From assembly GCF_009730915.1 (NCBI RefSeq), contig NC_052475.1:1178001-1242000 (forward strand): a stretch of DNA of 64,000 bases, written 5' to 3'. The position numbers and the translations under genes are program-made. This stretch comes from Dioscorea cayenensis subsp. rotundata (Eukaryota > Streptophyta > Magnoliopsida > Dioscoreales > Dioscoreaceae). Positions 1 to 13,325 of this stretch are shown here, one piece after another (within the stretch, counting starts at the first letter, position 1; each line of letters begins with the position of its first letter). The notes beneath the pieces are model-generated. The model made no database searches. It saw only the letters and a list, made by a program, of their open reading frames with translations, and had not been told where the DNA came from.

Positions 1-3000
1 TGGGTAGTTCGTGATTATTATCGTCTTGTTGATTCTGTCAATGGTTTGGAGCAGAGCGTTCGAGGGCTTTCTGACGAACAGGTTGTCTGCACCATGTCTC
101 TGGTTCATGTTTAGACTATTAGGTTTTTAATGTGTGGGATGTGGTTCTTGTCTACGATGTTTGTAGCTGAGATTAAAGACGACAGAGTTTAGACAGAGAT
201 TGAGCCGGGGGGAGACCCTTGCGGATATTCAGGCTGGTTAGTTCTTTGCAATGATGATTTTTTTTTTAACAGAATTCTAGTGGATGAATGTATTTCCTAT
301 TGTGTTGTTTTCTTTTTTGGTTGATAAGCTTGTGCTTTGTAGAGGCTTTTGCTGTGGTTCGTGAGGCTGCTAGAAGGACACTGGGAATGCGGCATTTTGA
401 TGTTCAGGTATCTTGACTAAGTATCTCATTTGTTTTTATGCATATAATCTACATGCCCAGATAATGAGTTTGTTAGATAATGCTGTTTCATTGGTGTTAG
501 ATTATTGGTGGTGCGGTGCTACACGATGGATGCATTGCAGAGATGAAGACTGGGGAAGGGAAGACACTAGTTTCCACACTAGCTGCCTACTTGAATGCAC
601 TTGGTGGCAATGGTGTTCATGGTAATCACTACTTTGTCTATTTGTATCAGATGCACATATGAGTTTCCAAAACTTGTTAATGATTTTTTTATCGGGTTTC
701 AGAATAGTTTCTTCTCTTTCTTGGTATTCTATTGTTTGGTCTTGCAGTGGTGACTGTGAATGATTATTTAGCTCAACGTGACGCGGAGTGGATGGGGCGC
801 GTTCATCGGTTTCTTGGTCTTTCTGTAGGTCTCATACAGGTAGAATCCATTTGAAATTTACCATTTTATTCTTCTTTCTGCTTAAACCGAGATCATTTGT
901 AAGTTCTTTTTACATATTTTAAGATGTGGGCTTGATCTGAGACATTGTCCTTACAATGATAGCACTCAACTTCTGACTAGAATTCTTTGACCATGGTTTG
1001 CATTGTATTGGTAGAGGGGCATGAGGGCTGATGAGAGGAGATCCAATTATGGATGTGATATAACATACACTAATAATTCAGTGAGACCAACCTTAGCTTT
1101 CATCTGTCTTTTCAATTGTTTTATTTATTTTTCTATGCTCTCATCATTGTTTGCTGCCTGTAGGAACTTGGGTTTGACTATCTAAGAGACAATCTTTGTG
1201 GAAACAAAGGACAACTTGTTATGCGATGGTACATTCTCAAGCATCATTTATGTTCATATTCTGCCAGAATGGGTTGCTAGTTATATGGGATATTCAAAAC
1301 AGGCCAAAACCATTCCATTTTGCTATTGTTGATGAAGTTGACTCTGTCCTCATTGATGAGGGAAGGAACCCTTTATTGATAAGTGGTGAGGTAACTCTTG
1401 GTATAAATATTTGGAGATATCTCTTTTCATCTTTTATTTCATTATTGTCATAAGTAAGCTGAGAACTTTTGCTTCAACAGTTTTTTGAATCTAATATTTT
1501 CTCCTGTCAGGCGAATAAGGATGCTGCACGCTACCCAGTTGCAGCCAAAGTTGCTGAGCTGCTTGTACGAGGCATCGTAAGTTCATATATTGGCTGTTCA
1601 CTCAATGTAACTGTTGAACTATTGCACCATTACTGGAAATAATTTTGCATAGCAGCATTATGATGTGGAGCTTAAGGATAATTCTGTAAATCTGACTGAG
1701 GAAGGAGTTGCACTTGCAGAGATGGTTCTTGAAACAAATGACCTATGGGATGAGAATGATCCTTGGGCAAGGTACCTTATGAGATATGTTTATTGGAATT
1801 TATAAGACCAAGTTTTGCAAATCTCTGAAGAAATTTGTTTACTGGATTTTTTTATGATTTTATTTTCAATTTTGTTTCTAATCTTGTTACTTTGATGAAC
1901 AAACTGTATGGTCACACTCTCATATGCAAGTTAGTTAAATTAATAATTAAGATGAGGTCATTGTGTTGTTAATGAAAGTGCCAGTAGCAGGGGTAAAAGT
2001 TTTATCCAAAGAATTGATACTGTCTGTTTGTATCATTTTTATTTTATCATCATAATGTATTTGTGAGCAATATTTGTGATTTTTTCAGGTTTCTAATGAA
2101 CGCCTTGAAGGCTAAAGAATTTTATCGCCGGGATGTCCAATATATTGTTAGAAATGGGAAGGCTCTGATCATTAATGAGGTAATTCACCCATATGTTTCC
2201 TATATTTGGAGATGCTTACTCGAATGTTATACTGGTAAATGAAATGAAAACTTTCAACTTGAGGATGATTGCAGTTTACTGTTATGATTACTAATGAATG
2301 CATCATATCTATTGTGTTAAATTCCTGTGAAATTTTGGCTAGGAATTTTGAGACCCAGTTTTTTTCTTTCTCCAAATTCTTCTAAGCACTGCATAACTAG
2401 AAGAAAGGGATTTAGTGTATTGAAACTTTTGTATTCTTATTGGCTTCGGACAGAATATTGGAGAAAAGACTTCTGATGTTGTCATAATTTATTTCTTTAA
2501 CACGAATAACTTTGATAGTCAAGTGTCTATCTAGTCTAGTTTCTTGTTTTACTGGTATGGTATTGCCTGAGATGTTACAGTGGAATTCTATAACTTCTCT
2601 TGAACTTTTGCTTTTGGTGCATTTTTCTATATGGTGTGTTTATTGAATTATCTCTGGGTCAATTATCCTTTAAAAAATATTGCAGCTTACAGGCAGGGTT
2701 GAAGAGAAAAGGAGATGGTCTGAAGGCATTCACCAAGCAGTGGAGGCTAAAGAAGGCCTGCAAATTCAGGTATGACTTTAACATTTCAGTTGCATGATCT
2801 CTAAAAGTTTAATTTACTCATGACATTCCTTTGCACTTTGTTTTTGAATGTTCAAGGTTTAACCAAACTTTCTGTCTATTAGGCTGATTCAGTTGTTGTA
2901 GCTCAAATCACATACCAATCACTGTTTAAGCTTTATCCGAAGCTGTCTGGGATGACAGGGACTGCTAAAACTGAAGTATTTCTGATGAATTGTTGCATTA

Positions 3001-4627
3001 ATCCTTAATCTCTTCTATTGATTCATTTTAACATAAGTTGCCCCTCTGTTTGTGCATGCAGGAGAAGGAATTTCTAAAAATGTTTCAAATGCCTGTTATT
3101 GAAGTTCCAACAAACTTGCCAAATATTCGGATGGATTTGCCCATTCAGGCTTTTGCTGTAGGCCTTATGATTACCATTTAGATTTAGTATATTCTCTTTT
3201 CCAGCATCTTGCACTTTGTGATCAAGTGTTTAACATTCTTTGAACAATGTCTTTAGACTGCACGTGGGAAATGGGAATATGTACGGGAAGAAGTTGAACA
3301 CATGTTTCAATTGGGTCGCCCTGTATTAGTTGGAACAACAAGGTAAATTTTTCAATGGCACCATTATTATAGTCAGGTTTGGTAGAGGTTATTTGGGATC
3401 ATATTGTTCAGATTTTTCTTTTCTTTTATTTTAAATGAAAAGATATTTTGAACTCAAGTTACAAATCACAAATTTTCATTATGATGCTGTAAAGGTATCA
3501 GAATATATAACTACATTCTAAGAGCATTTTAATCATTTAAGGAGTTCTTCCATTTCCATTTGATTTCTGGAGCCTTGTGAACAATAGCTGATTCCTGATT
3601 GATTGGACTACTTGTGCGGGTTGTGTGATCATAGCTATCGAAATTTACTTCTAAGAGGGTATTTGTTTGCATGTGTCTGCCATTTTTCTCTTCAGCTCAT
3701 ATATGATTAGCAAACTAAACCATTAAATCTTTTTGCTTGTTGCAGTGTTGAGAATTCTGAATATTTGTCTGAGCTTCTGAAAGACCGGAAAATTCCACAC
3801 AATGTTCTCAATGCCAGGCCTAAAGTTTGTCCACATTAATTGTATGGTGATTAGTATCTCATTATTCCTTTTTTGAAAGAAAAGGTTCTGTTTTGCAGTA
3901 TGCGGCAAGGGAGGCAGAAACTATTGCCCAAGCAGGTCGGAAATATGCCATCACTATTTCTACTAACATGGCTGGTAGAGGAACTGATATCATATTAGGT
4001 GGTAATCCAAAGGTGGGCTTGCACTGTACATCTGTTATTAAAATCCTGTGTGCCAATGCAATCTTTTGATGATGGCGCCTTAATTTTCTGCTAGCATTTG
4101 CCTTTGGTAGGAAAAATGATCATTTTTACGCTTTTTTTAAAATTCAATTTTGTTTACATTTATCAGATCTTGTTAGATGCCTTAAGGTTCACATCTGGTT
4201 GATTAGAAAAAGAATACTAGAATGAAAATTTGTTCTGGCGGTTCATTGAATGAGGAATATAAAATGAAATGCAAATGCAAACGGAAGAAAGTGCTGTTAC
4301 AAAGCTTCCTTGCTTTTAATTATTTTCCTTTCTTTTTTGCTTTTCCCCAATTTTCTTTTAATCGAAATATGTCTTAAGGCGTTCGTTTTAATGTCATCTT
4401 AGAAAGTAAAAATATCCACTTGTTCACACGTGTTCTGTTCGTGAAGATGTTGGCCAAAAAAATTCTGGAAGACAGATTACTACCATTTATGACAGAAGAG
4501 GCTCCTAATGTTGAAATTGATGGCGAGCAAATTTCTCAAAAGGTAATGTTTGATATGCCAACTCTAACAATGTGTCTGGCTGTGTCTGTTTACCTGAATG
4601 TCTGTGGATTCTCTCTTTATTTTAAAG

Positions 4628-4658
<31 letters not shown>

Positions 4659-6033
4659 CAGGGTTTATCAAAGATCGAGATAGGACCTTCTTCAATCGCT
4701 CTGCTTGCTAAGGCTGCCTGTATTGGTTAGTGCTCTCTGTTTATTCTGGTCCTTCAAAATCAACTTGTTGGTCTAGTGTGTAATTTTGTTTCTTATTTTT
4801 GCAAATGTATTTGTAAACAACACTGCACAGCAAAATATGGACGTAAGAGCAAGGAAGATTGGCCGTATCAGAAGGCTAAGCTTCTCATTCAAGAGTCAAT
4901 TGAAAAAAGTCAATCCGTTGACATTGATAAACTAGAAAAACTGTTGGCAGAGGAATCTGAACTTTTCTTAGGTGATGCTATCACATGTGCTTATCTCTCA
5001 GTGCTGCAAGATTGTGAGGCACATTGTCTTAATGAAGGAGCTGAAGTGAAAAGGCTGGGGGGACTTCATGTGATTGGAACATCTTTGCATGAGTCTAGGC
5101 GAATAGACAATCAGGTTAGTACTATCACCCTTGCAATAATAACATATCGATGATTGGCATAAGACATTTGAATCTTAATGCTTTTGATGTTTCATTTCAT
5201 GTTTCTGACAATCGATTTGCAACATATCAGGTCTCACATTCTATATGTTGCTGTTCAATATTACTTTGCGTTTACTAGGTAGAAGCAACCACCAGAGTTG
5301 CTTTTGAAATAATTGAAAATTCTTTCTCAAGAGACGTGTAGGCATCTGCTGATTCATGAGTGTGACTGATCCATTTATTTTAGATGTCTATTATTCTTTG
5401 TTGTTTGTAAGGAAGTGTTTTTCATTTGACATTTTCTCAGTTCTTTTTTTGTCATGTAAATCCACTTATACCTTCTAGTCTTCTACAGCTTCGTGGTAGA
5501 GCTGGTAGACAAGGTGATCCAGGATCAACAAGGTTTATGGTGAGGTACAGATGATTAAAGCAAGTTTTTCCTTCATTGCATCCATTGAATGCTAACAACT
5601 TCTTTCTCACTTTTATTTAGTTTGGTGTAAATCAGAATACCTAATCAGATAACTCAAACCCTTACTTAAACATGTTTTTTCAACATTAGAAGTTCCTCTA
5701 GAGGCCAAAAGAATCTTGGTAATTTTGCAACAGGATCAAATAGTATGATAATATGCTCTCTTTTCCTTATGTTAATCTGGTATTAAAACTATGATTGCTT
5801 ATATGTCCATGCTAAGATTTATTCTTTCAAGGTTGATGTATCATACATACATTTTAGGGATGAAAATCATAGTCGTAATCATGTGAGCATGAATCTCTTT
5901 GACTTTGAACTATTTACCTATGCTTATAAGCAAGGTAGTCAAATCGAGATTCGAATCGTGAATCGAAATTCTAAATTTGTGAATCGATAATCGTGAATCG
6001 AATCGAATCGTAAGATTCCGTTCACATTTCAAA

Positions 6034-6064
<31 letters not shown>

Positions 6065-9000
6065 TTCAAAATCATATATATACATTAATACATATATATA
6101 TAACATGATTATATATAAAAAAAAATTCTAAGTCATGCATTAAACATAAAATAGTTTGGAAGACATTTTCCTAGTTTGAGATCTTTTTTAAGTTTGGAAG
6201 ACATTTTCAAGTGTTAAGCAAACCTATATATTGAAAAAAACTTAGTTCTTTTAAAAATAATTGAGATTTAAAAATTAATAAAATAGTCACAGAAAGATTA
6301 AATTATGTTAAAGATTAGTTTTTAAAATAAAAAGATTTCTTTCCATAACAAGATTTTTAAGATAACAAATTAATTCGATATTAAAATTTTAAAAGAAAAC
6401 ATTATCTTTTAATTAATCTTTGAATTTGTTTTTCGATAACAAATTCAAAGATTAATTAAATAAGGGCCAATTTGTCTTTTTCTTTTTTTTTTTTAATTCA
6501 AAACTCATATTAACTAGGAATCGTTGATCTTCTCGATTCATATCGATTCGACCGATTCGGGACCGATTCAAACGATTCATTCACGATTCTAGATCAATGT
6601 CGATTCTTTATAAGATTCGAACCGTTACGGATGAAAAACGATATGAATCGTACGATTCGTATCGAGAATCGTACGATTCTAACTACACTGCTTATAAGAT
6701 TGATTTTGAATTTGATACATACTTTGTGCATATTGCTTTAGCTGGCCACTGTACCTATAAAATGTTCCCTTTGTTTCTGTGATTTACTATTAATTCTTTT
6801 TTTATCGTTACCATTTTTCAAAATTTGTAATGGGGCAGCTTACAGGATGAGATGTTTCAAAAGTTCAACTTTGATACTGAGTGGGCTGTAAGGTTAATAT
6901 CAAGGATAACTAATAATGAAGATATACCGATTGAGGGCCACACTATTGTAAAACAGGTCTGTTGAGCTACCATTTTCCTGTGACGGAGTGCATATCATTT
7001 TTATTCAGTAAAAAGTGTTTCAATCCTTCCTGATCTGATTTTGTTTCTGCAGCTTCTTGGACTACAGATAAATGCAGAGAAGTATTACTTTGGAATAAGA
7101 AAGAGCCTTGTTGAGTTTGATGAAGTCTTAGAGGTTTGCTTATTACTTGTAACAACACAGCCGAATTTTGCACTTGCTAAACTAACTCTATTGTTTTTGT
7201 GTGTGTGTGTGTTTATTATTTAATTTGTTATCATGTGCTATGCATTTCTGCCAAAATTTTCATTTAATGGTCCAATTCATGGCTCTCTTGCCCCTAGGTT
7301 AAGAAGGCCAATTGGTATGTAAACTATGATTATATTAACTTGCCTCCACATTTTAACCAGTAGAGCTAACTTTGACTTTCTGAGAAAAGGACACATTTAA
7401 GTGGCAGTTTATCTGTGGACAGTAAACAGGGTTGGCCTAGGCCTCTCCTCCAATGGCAACATTTTATAGCTTTGCAAATTGCCAAGAAAATTGCAGTTGT
7501 CCTTGCTACATAAGTTGATAAGGTAGTGGAATATCTATTTATACTTCAACGTGACCTGTTCCTTAAAATGTGCCTGCTGTTATTATCCAAGGTTATGACA
7601 AATGACAATATGTTGTTTCTCAACTATTTTATTTAATGTACAGGATTAGTTACATATGAAATTTAGCTTGATCTTTGGGTATTAAAACCATACCTATGGC
7701 CTACTTAACTGTGATGACTGTTGTTGTCTCTAAGAGCCAGTTCTGGATGGCCAAGATATGCTTCATGATGCATCTGCCTATCTTGGAAGAAATTTTCTCC
7801 ATGGACTGCATCCAAAAATCTTGAGTCAGTTTATATTTGAATTTCATTTATGTGGGTTGACTATCCTAGTTAGCAATTTTTTTTTTTTTTAATTTTGCCT
7901 GCAAAAAGTTTGGCCCATGCATTTACCATGATCTGAGTTTTTAAAGGGGGTTTGTGACACTCCATTTTGTTTGGTGCTGCAATCCCTGTTGCTTGATTGC
8001 ACATTATTTTTCTAATCAGGTTCAAAGAAAGCATGTCTATGACTTGAGGCAGTTAATATTAACAGGTGACTCTGAGAGCTGCTGCGAACATATATTTCGG
8101 TTGGTATTACATCTTAGATGACTAGTATTGGAAATGTGTATGAATTACAATGAATTTGTTCATACATGTAACATGGTTACCTCCTGTTATGAACAATAGA
8201 TAAAAAAGACGTCCTTGTAAAAACTGCATCAGCTTTTACATCCGCAAAAAGAAAAGAGGAGAAGAATAAGAAGAAAACATCAACTTTAACAATATATAGT
8301 TCAAGCATTTATTGAGTCTTTTTTTATTTTTTGTTTTTCAGTGGAGTTGCCTCCATGCTTATAATCATGCCATTTTGTGTTTTAAATTTATATTTTTTTC
8401 CCCTAACTGCAATCACTTTTGCTTTTTGTTATTGGTTGAAAGTATACACTATACATATGTCAAGTATGCCACATTCTAGTTCTTGAAAGAGATGGTTCTG
8501 CAAATAAAAGCATTTTTCTAATTGATTTTTATACATTGCTTATTGGAAATCAAGTAACTAAGGGATACGAGATGACATGTTATTTGGGGAACCTATATTT
8601 ATCTAGTATTCCATAAACCATCTTATAACAGTGGTTTGATTTTCAACTCTCTCGGTAGTCATTATTTACTTGTTTGTGGTGAGTCACTGTAAGTAGAAAC
8701 TTTGTAGGTACATGCAAGAGGTTGCGGATGAAATTGTATTTGCAAATGTTGATCCACTTAAGGTATGAAGCATTATACATTATGTAATGTGAGATTGTAG
8801 TTTTAACTGTACAGTGAACATAGCTCTCACTGCTTCTGTGTGCCAGAGCCCTAGAGATTGGACTTTGGGGAAGCTCTTAGATGAATTTGTTGATATTGGT
8901 GGAACTTGTTTGGCAGGTACCTTATAATGTTTCACTTTACCTAATTATGATGATCGTTCCTAGCTTACAGTGGTTGATAACCTTGCAATTTAAGTGTTCC

Positions 9001-11436
9001 ATGATCCTAACTAGAAGGAGTTTGCCAGAACAATTTGCAGAAATCAGGGAGGAAGACATGCTGTCATCCCTTGAAAAGGTACATGGATTAGATTTTACAG
9101 TCATTGACGCTTTCTCCCTTCCGGGCTTGCCATTGCCTCCAAAAACATTCAGAGGAATACGCAAGAAGCAATCCTCGCTAAAGCGTTGGCTCAATATTTG
9201 TGCAGATGAGTCAATGAAGTAAGTGAACTCTTTGTCTGAATCAATTCAACAGTTTGATCAATGTGCATGTTCCTTAAACTAAAACATTCCTTTGGTTTCT
9301 TATCATGTAGAAATGGAGGATTCCGAAGAATTGCCAATTTTCTCCGTAAGTACCTTGGGGACATTTTGATTGCTTCATATTTGCAGATTGTTGAAGAATC
9401 AGGCTATGATGATACCTATTTTCAGGAAATTGAGGTAGACTTATCTCACTCATATCTTATGCTTCTATTAAAATATATTTCTTTCCTTTTTTTTATTTGA
9501 TCTGGCTTTTGTATTCTTGTATACTCAATGTCCTTAGCTCTTTTGAGTTGAAAATTATTATTATTATTATTGTTATTAATTTTTATTTTTTAAGATCAGA
9601 TTAATTTAGCTGAAGCGCTGAAATTACCACTCTTAAGGTGTAATTTATTTTTTTAAGATGAGATAAATACTGTGTATAACTGAAGTGCTGCTGTCATGCT
9701 AAGAGGCCCTATGTAGAGTGTTGGCGTCTCATAATTAATGTGTATAACCTACCTTTATCTTTGTTTTATGTTATAGGTAAACTCATCATAATCATGCTTT
9801 CTCAAAATTTTCTTCACTTGCATGGTAGTTTGTATGCAACTTTTGAATTCTAACAATATAATAAATTTAGCTTGAAGTAGTAACCATGCAAAAAAAAATC
9901 CTTGTACTGAGTTGAGATATCTCTGCAATATTAGCTCATTTTACAAATAATACATGTAGTTGTAGGATAGATATAGCATTGCCTTTAATAACTCCTGAAC
10001 AATCTTTACCATTTCTCCATCCCAAACTCGACCATGGATGCATCATCAAGTTTGTTCTGCACTCGTCCCATAAGTTAGTTGACAGCATATAAGTGGCATA
10101 CGATGGACGGAAGTGCTAGATGCAGCGGCAGTAGTGTATGAAACCTTGATCTGCTCTAATCCTGTTCTTTTTATGAATTCTTATTCTGCTCTCAATTATG
10201 TTCTATGCTTATGAAATCTCATTCTGCACTAAATTATGCTCTTTTCACATGATTCTCACCAAAATAATGTGTTCTGTTTATGCTCTCATTCTGTGGCAAA
10301 TCATTTTCTTTGCCAATAAAGTCTCATGGAGTAACAAAAGTAGATTTGGAAATTCTTGAAGGGCATTAGAGAAGGCCACACTAGTTTTATGTAGTATAAA
10401 TGGTTCCAGATTTTGATTATTTGATTATCCAAGCAACTGCATAATATCTTATCCAGTGATGCAACACCAATGTGACTGTTAATTCAACTCTAATTTAACA
10501 AGTCAATTCTGAAAACAGGAATATAGTATGAGCTGTTAATGCGCTCATAATACAGGTAATTAGGAAGCCAAGATTATTTATGGCATGTAGGTATAGGAGT
10601 AAAAACAAAAATGACTGATCTTGCGATCTGGTGTAAAGCAAGCTAATTTAGTATATGTTGAAAACATCTGACATCCAATGTGAAGTTCAGCTAATATATC
10701 TGAAACATGAACATAATTTCTCGTAGAACTAATTTTATTGTGGGAAAGTTCGGTTTTGATTGCTATTTTTCTTTTCTTGTGATTATTCTTCCAAACAAAA
10801 GCATGGACTGGAATTAAAGCTTTTTACAGCATTTCAACAACTCAGAGTTCTGATGCTTCATCTCCTCCACTTTTTGTATTTGGTTGTACTTGCTGTTTAC
10901 ATTTTTTGCCTGCACAAGGAAATTCTTGTCTCCAAGGATGTGTAGTTTCATCTAAATATTTTTAAGTTGTGATGCAAGGAGAAACTCCAGTTTTTAAGTT
11001 TTATATGAAATTGCGAGTCGGCTATTTGATAATTCAACTCTCAATTTGCTTAGTTTCTTAAATTTTTGATATTCTTCTTTATTTGAATCACAGAGAGAAG
11101 TAATTGTGAAAAGTCTAGACTGTTTCTGGAGGGACCATCTGATAAATATGAATAGGCTCAGTTCTGCGGTAACTTTTCCTTATTTTGAAATTCAAATAAT
11201 GCAAGCTCTGATCTATGGTAAGTTCTTAATAGCTTAATGGCACAGCTTTAAAAGTGAATTCTTATTGGCAGGTGAATGTTAGAAGTTTTGGGCATAGAAA
11301 TCCACTAGAAGAGTACAAGATAGATGGGTGTCGCTTTTTCATCTCCATGCTAAGTGCAACTCGAAGATTGACAGTTGAATCTTTATTTCAGTATTGGTCA
11401 TCTCCGAAGAACTCCGAAGAATTATTTGAACTATAG
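1..11436 (+). CDS. SECA2: Preprotein translocase ATPase SecA2, plastid (5' partial)
   Basis: Motor ATPase that drives proteins through the second chloroplast Sec translocase (SCY2/SECE2). The gene enters from the left edge, and 30 exons give 972 codons plus stop: 1-81, 167-236, 343-407, 501-621, 748-839, 1015-1080, 1164-1228, 1303-1390, 1511-1576, 1656-1771, 2089-2179, 2686-2769, 2883-2975, 3062-3157, 3257-3342, 3746-3824, 3899-4012, 4447-4542, 4662-4725, 4831-5114, 5489-5544, 6839-6956, 7053-7133, 8020-8099, 8708-8762, 8847-8916, 9041-9218, 9311-9434, 11094-11168, 11272-11436. Visible motifs are Walker A MKTGEGKT (exon 4), DEVDS with [14 protein letters not shown] (exon 8), the PPXD region, [15 protein letters not shown], the arginine-finger segment [14 protein letters not shown] and the helical wing. 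The wording [10 protein letters not shown] and the end at [14 protein letters not shown] fit SECA2 rather than SECA1, and there is no zinc-binding tail. The transit peptide lies outside the window. The start of exon 9041 is the least certain border; frame continuity selects it. Confidence 0.95.
5921..6698. mobile_element. MITE-like element in a SECA2 intron, 10-bp target-site duplication
   Basis: A 758-bp AT-rich insertion (5931-6688) lies in the SECA2 intron between exons 5489-5544 and 6839-6956. It is flanked on both sides by TGCTTATAAG (5921-5930 and 6689-6698). Its ends are imperfect inverted repeats: the left end reads GGTAGTCAAATCGAGATTCG, and the right end, read from the other strand, begins GTGTAGTTAGAATCGTACG. 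Subterminal regions are packed with GATTCG/CGAATC words in both orientations, which would fold back. There is no coding capacity. The 10-bp duplication and subterminal repeats suggest a Mutator-like non-autonomous element; the family is inferred. Confidence 0.75.
9435..11093 (+). other. Large SECA2 intron (1.66 kb)
   Basis: This is the longest intron of SECA2 in the window. I see no open frame of conserved character on either strand and no inverted-repeat borders. It holds a (TTA)n-like run near 9556-9575 and otherwise plain AT-rich sequence. Its size may reflect an old insertion that has decayed. Confidence 0.6.
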
Positions 11437-13325
11437 AAATGCACAATTAATGTTAAATATGTATCTCTTATGTACAATCTTTCTTTTGGTGGTTGTGGAC
11501 ATGCTTATTATATTTGCTAATTTAGGTTATAATCGATTTGAATGGCTTTAGTATTCCGCTGCAGTCCAAGTTCTCTCAACAGATTATGACAATGGATCTC
11601 CTACAAACTGCATGGAGTTGTGCAAGAAATTTTTGTAAGTAAACTACAAACTTGTCTTTGCTTTTTCATATTCTTAAATTTGATACAGTGGAGCTGGAGA
11701 TTTTCACACGCTAGCTACCTACTGTTGTTATTCCCGAAAGCCTATTTTTCCTGTATTAATTTGCTGTCTTAACTTAGATATTTGTGACTTATTGAATGCT
11801 TTTCCAAAAGTATTACAAGGCCTTACTTTACCAAGTATTTTTCACTTTTGTATCTTGCGCTGGAAATTTTTTGCAGCTATCTAACTGGGTATGCTTGCTC
11901 ATGCTATCGCAGGTGCTCTCTTTTCCTCTTAACGGTTTTTCTGTATTTCCACCAATTTATTTATTGCACGATTTTCGTCAAGTTAAAAGTTTCAAATATT
12001 GTTTTTGGGCTTATTGTATCGTTACTTTTTACTCACCATCAGGCTCATCTGTTTATGCTAGCTTTTCAGAATATTTTATATGCATTATTCCGCTGCACTT
12101 CTTGTAATGATGCACATGCATATAACTATTCAAGTCAAAGTCTTTATTCATATGTTGATCTGTTAATTATTATTTGCACCTTCTGACTTAATGTTGTTAT
12201 AGTTTTCTAAATCCTGTTCCCTCGTTTTAGCCCAAGACTGTACTACGAGATTTCAAGTAATAAATTTTTAAAGTGCAAAAATATTGTTATGGGTTTGATG
12301 CCTCTTGGTTCAATTCCCACTAGTTTAATTTATTAGTTTTCACTTTGATCAATCCTTCTTCGTATGATGACCCTTGTGACTTATTGAGTCCCTCGCTATT
12401 AAATGTACACGGGTCCACTGGCTGTCCTTGCCACTCATCTGTCCTTGGAAAGGGATGGTTGAAACTTTTACTTGGGCACCTTTTGAAATAAAAAGGTTTT
12501 TAAAATGGAGTCTAACTTTGATTTTTCTTGTGTTGAACTGTGAAAGTCGATCAACTTGCATCAATGTGTACTGATTTCTGAAAATTAATGGTGGTTGGAC
12601 TCTAAATCTATCATGTACTCGGTTTCCCGCAAGAAATGTTGTTGGGCGATGAAAGGAACCGTGTGTTATTTTTATTATTGTGTTAATTAAAAACTTGAAA
12701 ATATTTTTCTAGCTCTCTGTGTGTAAAATTCATATAATTTTTTTTTTATATTTTTACAGTGAGCTACAGGGGTGGCGGCTATAAGTTTGAATGGCTGACT
12801 CTGAACGTTCCCATCTATCAATCGTCATGTGGTCCCAGGTAGCCAGGCTGCATTTGTAAGCAATGGAATCTAATCTTGGTGCACCAATCCAGCCCTGTTT
12901 ATATGTTTAACGGGTTCCCACGTAATTCGTTCTTCTTTTGTCTTCATTCTCAAGACTTAACCAGGTTTTATGAATCTACTGAAGCAAACAGGTCAAATCA
13001 AAGCCTTATCTCTCCGCTCCACTTCTCTTGCACTCAACTCCATATGCTGTTGCTCAGATAAATTCAGGGGATGATCACTAAGTGGTCCTCAAGTTTGTGT
13101 CACATGGGCTTCTATTGTTGTCGCCATCTTTATTGATTTTTTTTTTTCAAGTCATAATCCAAAAAATAATTCCTCACTTTCTTTAGTAATAAAAAATTAA
13201 TTTTTTTATTATATAATATGATATCAGCGAACGCAAGTCAGCATGAGTCTTCTCCGAACCAACGCTTTAAAATCGCCTGCTAAGTGGTAACTTCCCCTTT
13301 CAAAGAGCCACTACAGAGATAGCGA
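11437..13325. other. SECA2 to PAD4 intergenic region
   Basis: This stretch holds the SECA2 3' untranslated region and the PAD4 promoter. At 11563-11635 a short exon-like piece (acceptor CTGCAG, open frame, donor-like GTAAGT after TTTTT) could be an untranslated or alternative 3' exon. Another open piece lies near 12760-12838 after a polypyrimidine tract. Neither matches a family I know. The last 150 bases before the PAD4 start are rich in T runs and contain no clear TATA box. Confidence 0.45.

Noticed and set aside
5940-6690. GATTCG clusters as a CRISPR-like or tandem satellite array
   Set aside because: Spacing is irregular, both orientations are mixed and the whole is bounded by a target-site duplication, so it is transposon structure in a plant intron.
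9001-9040. Alternative acceptor CTAG at 9011-9014 for a SECA2 exon
   Set aside because: It would break the frame from the preceding exon; the TTTGCAG acceptor at 9040 restores both frame and family alignment.
12300-12320. GGTTCAATTCCC as a tRNA B box
   Set aside because: No cloverleaf can be drawn around it and no A box lies at the right distance.
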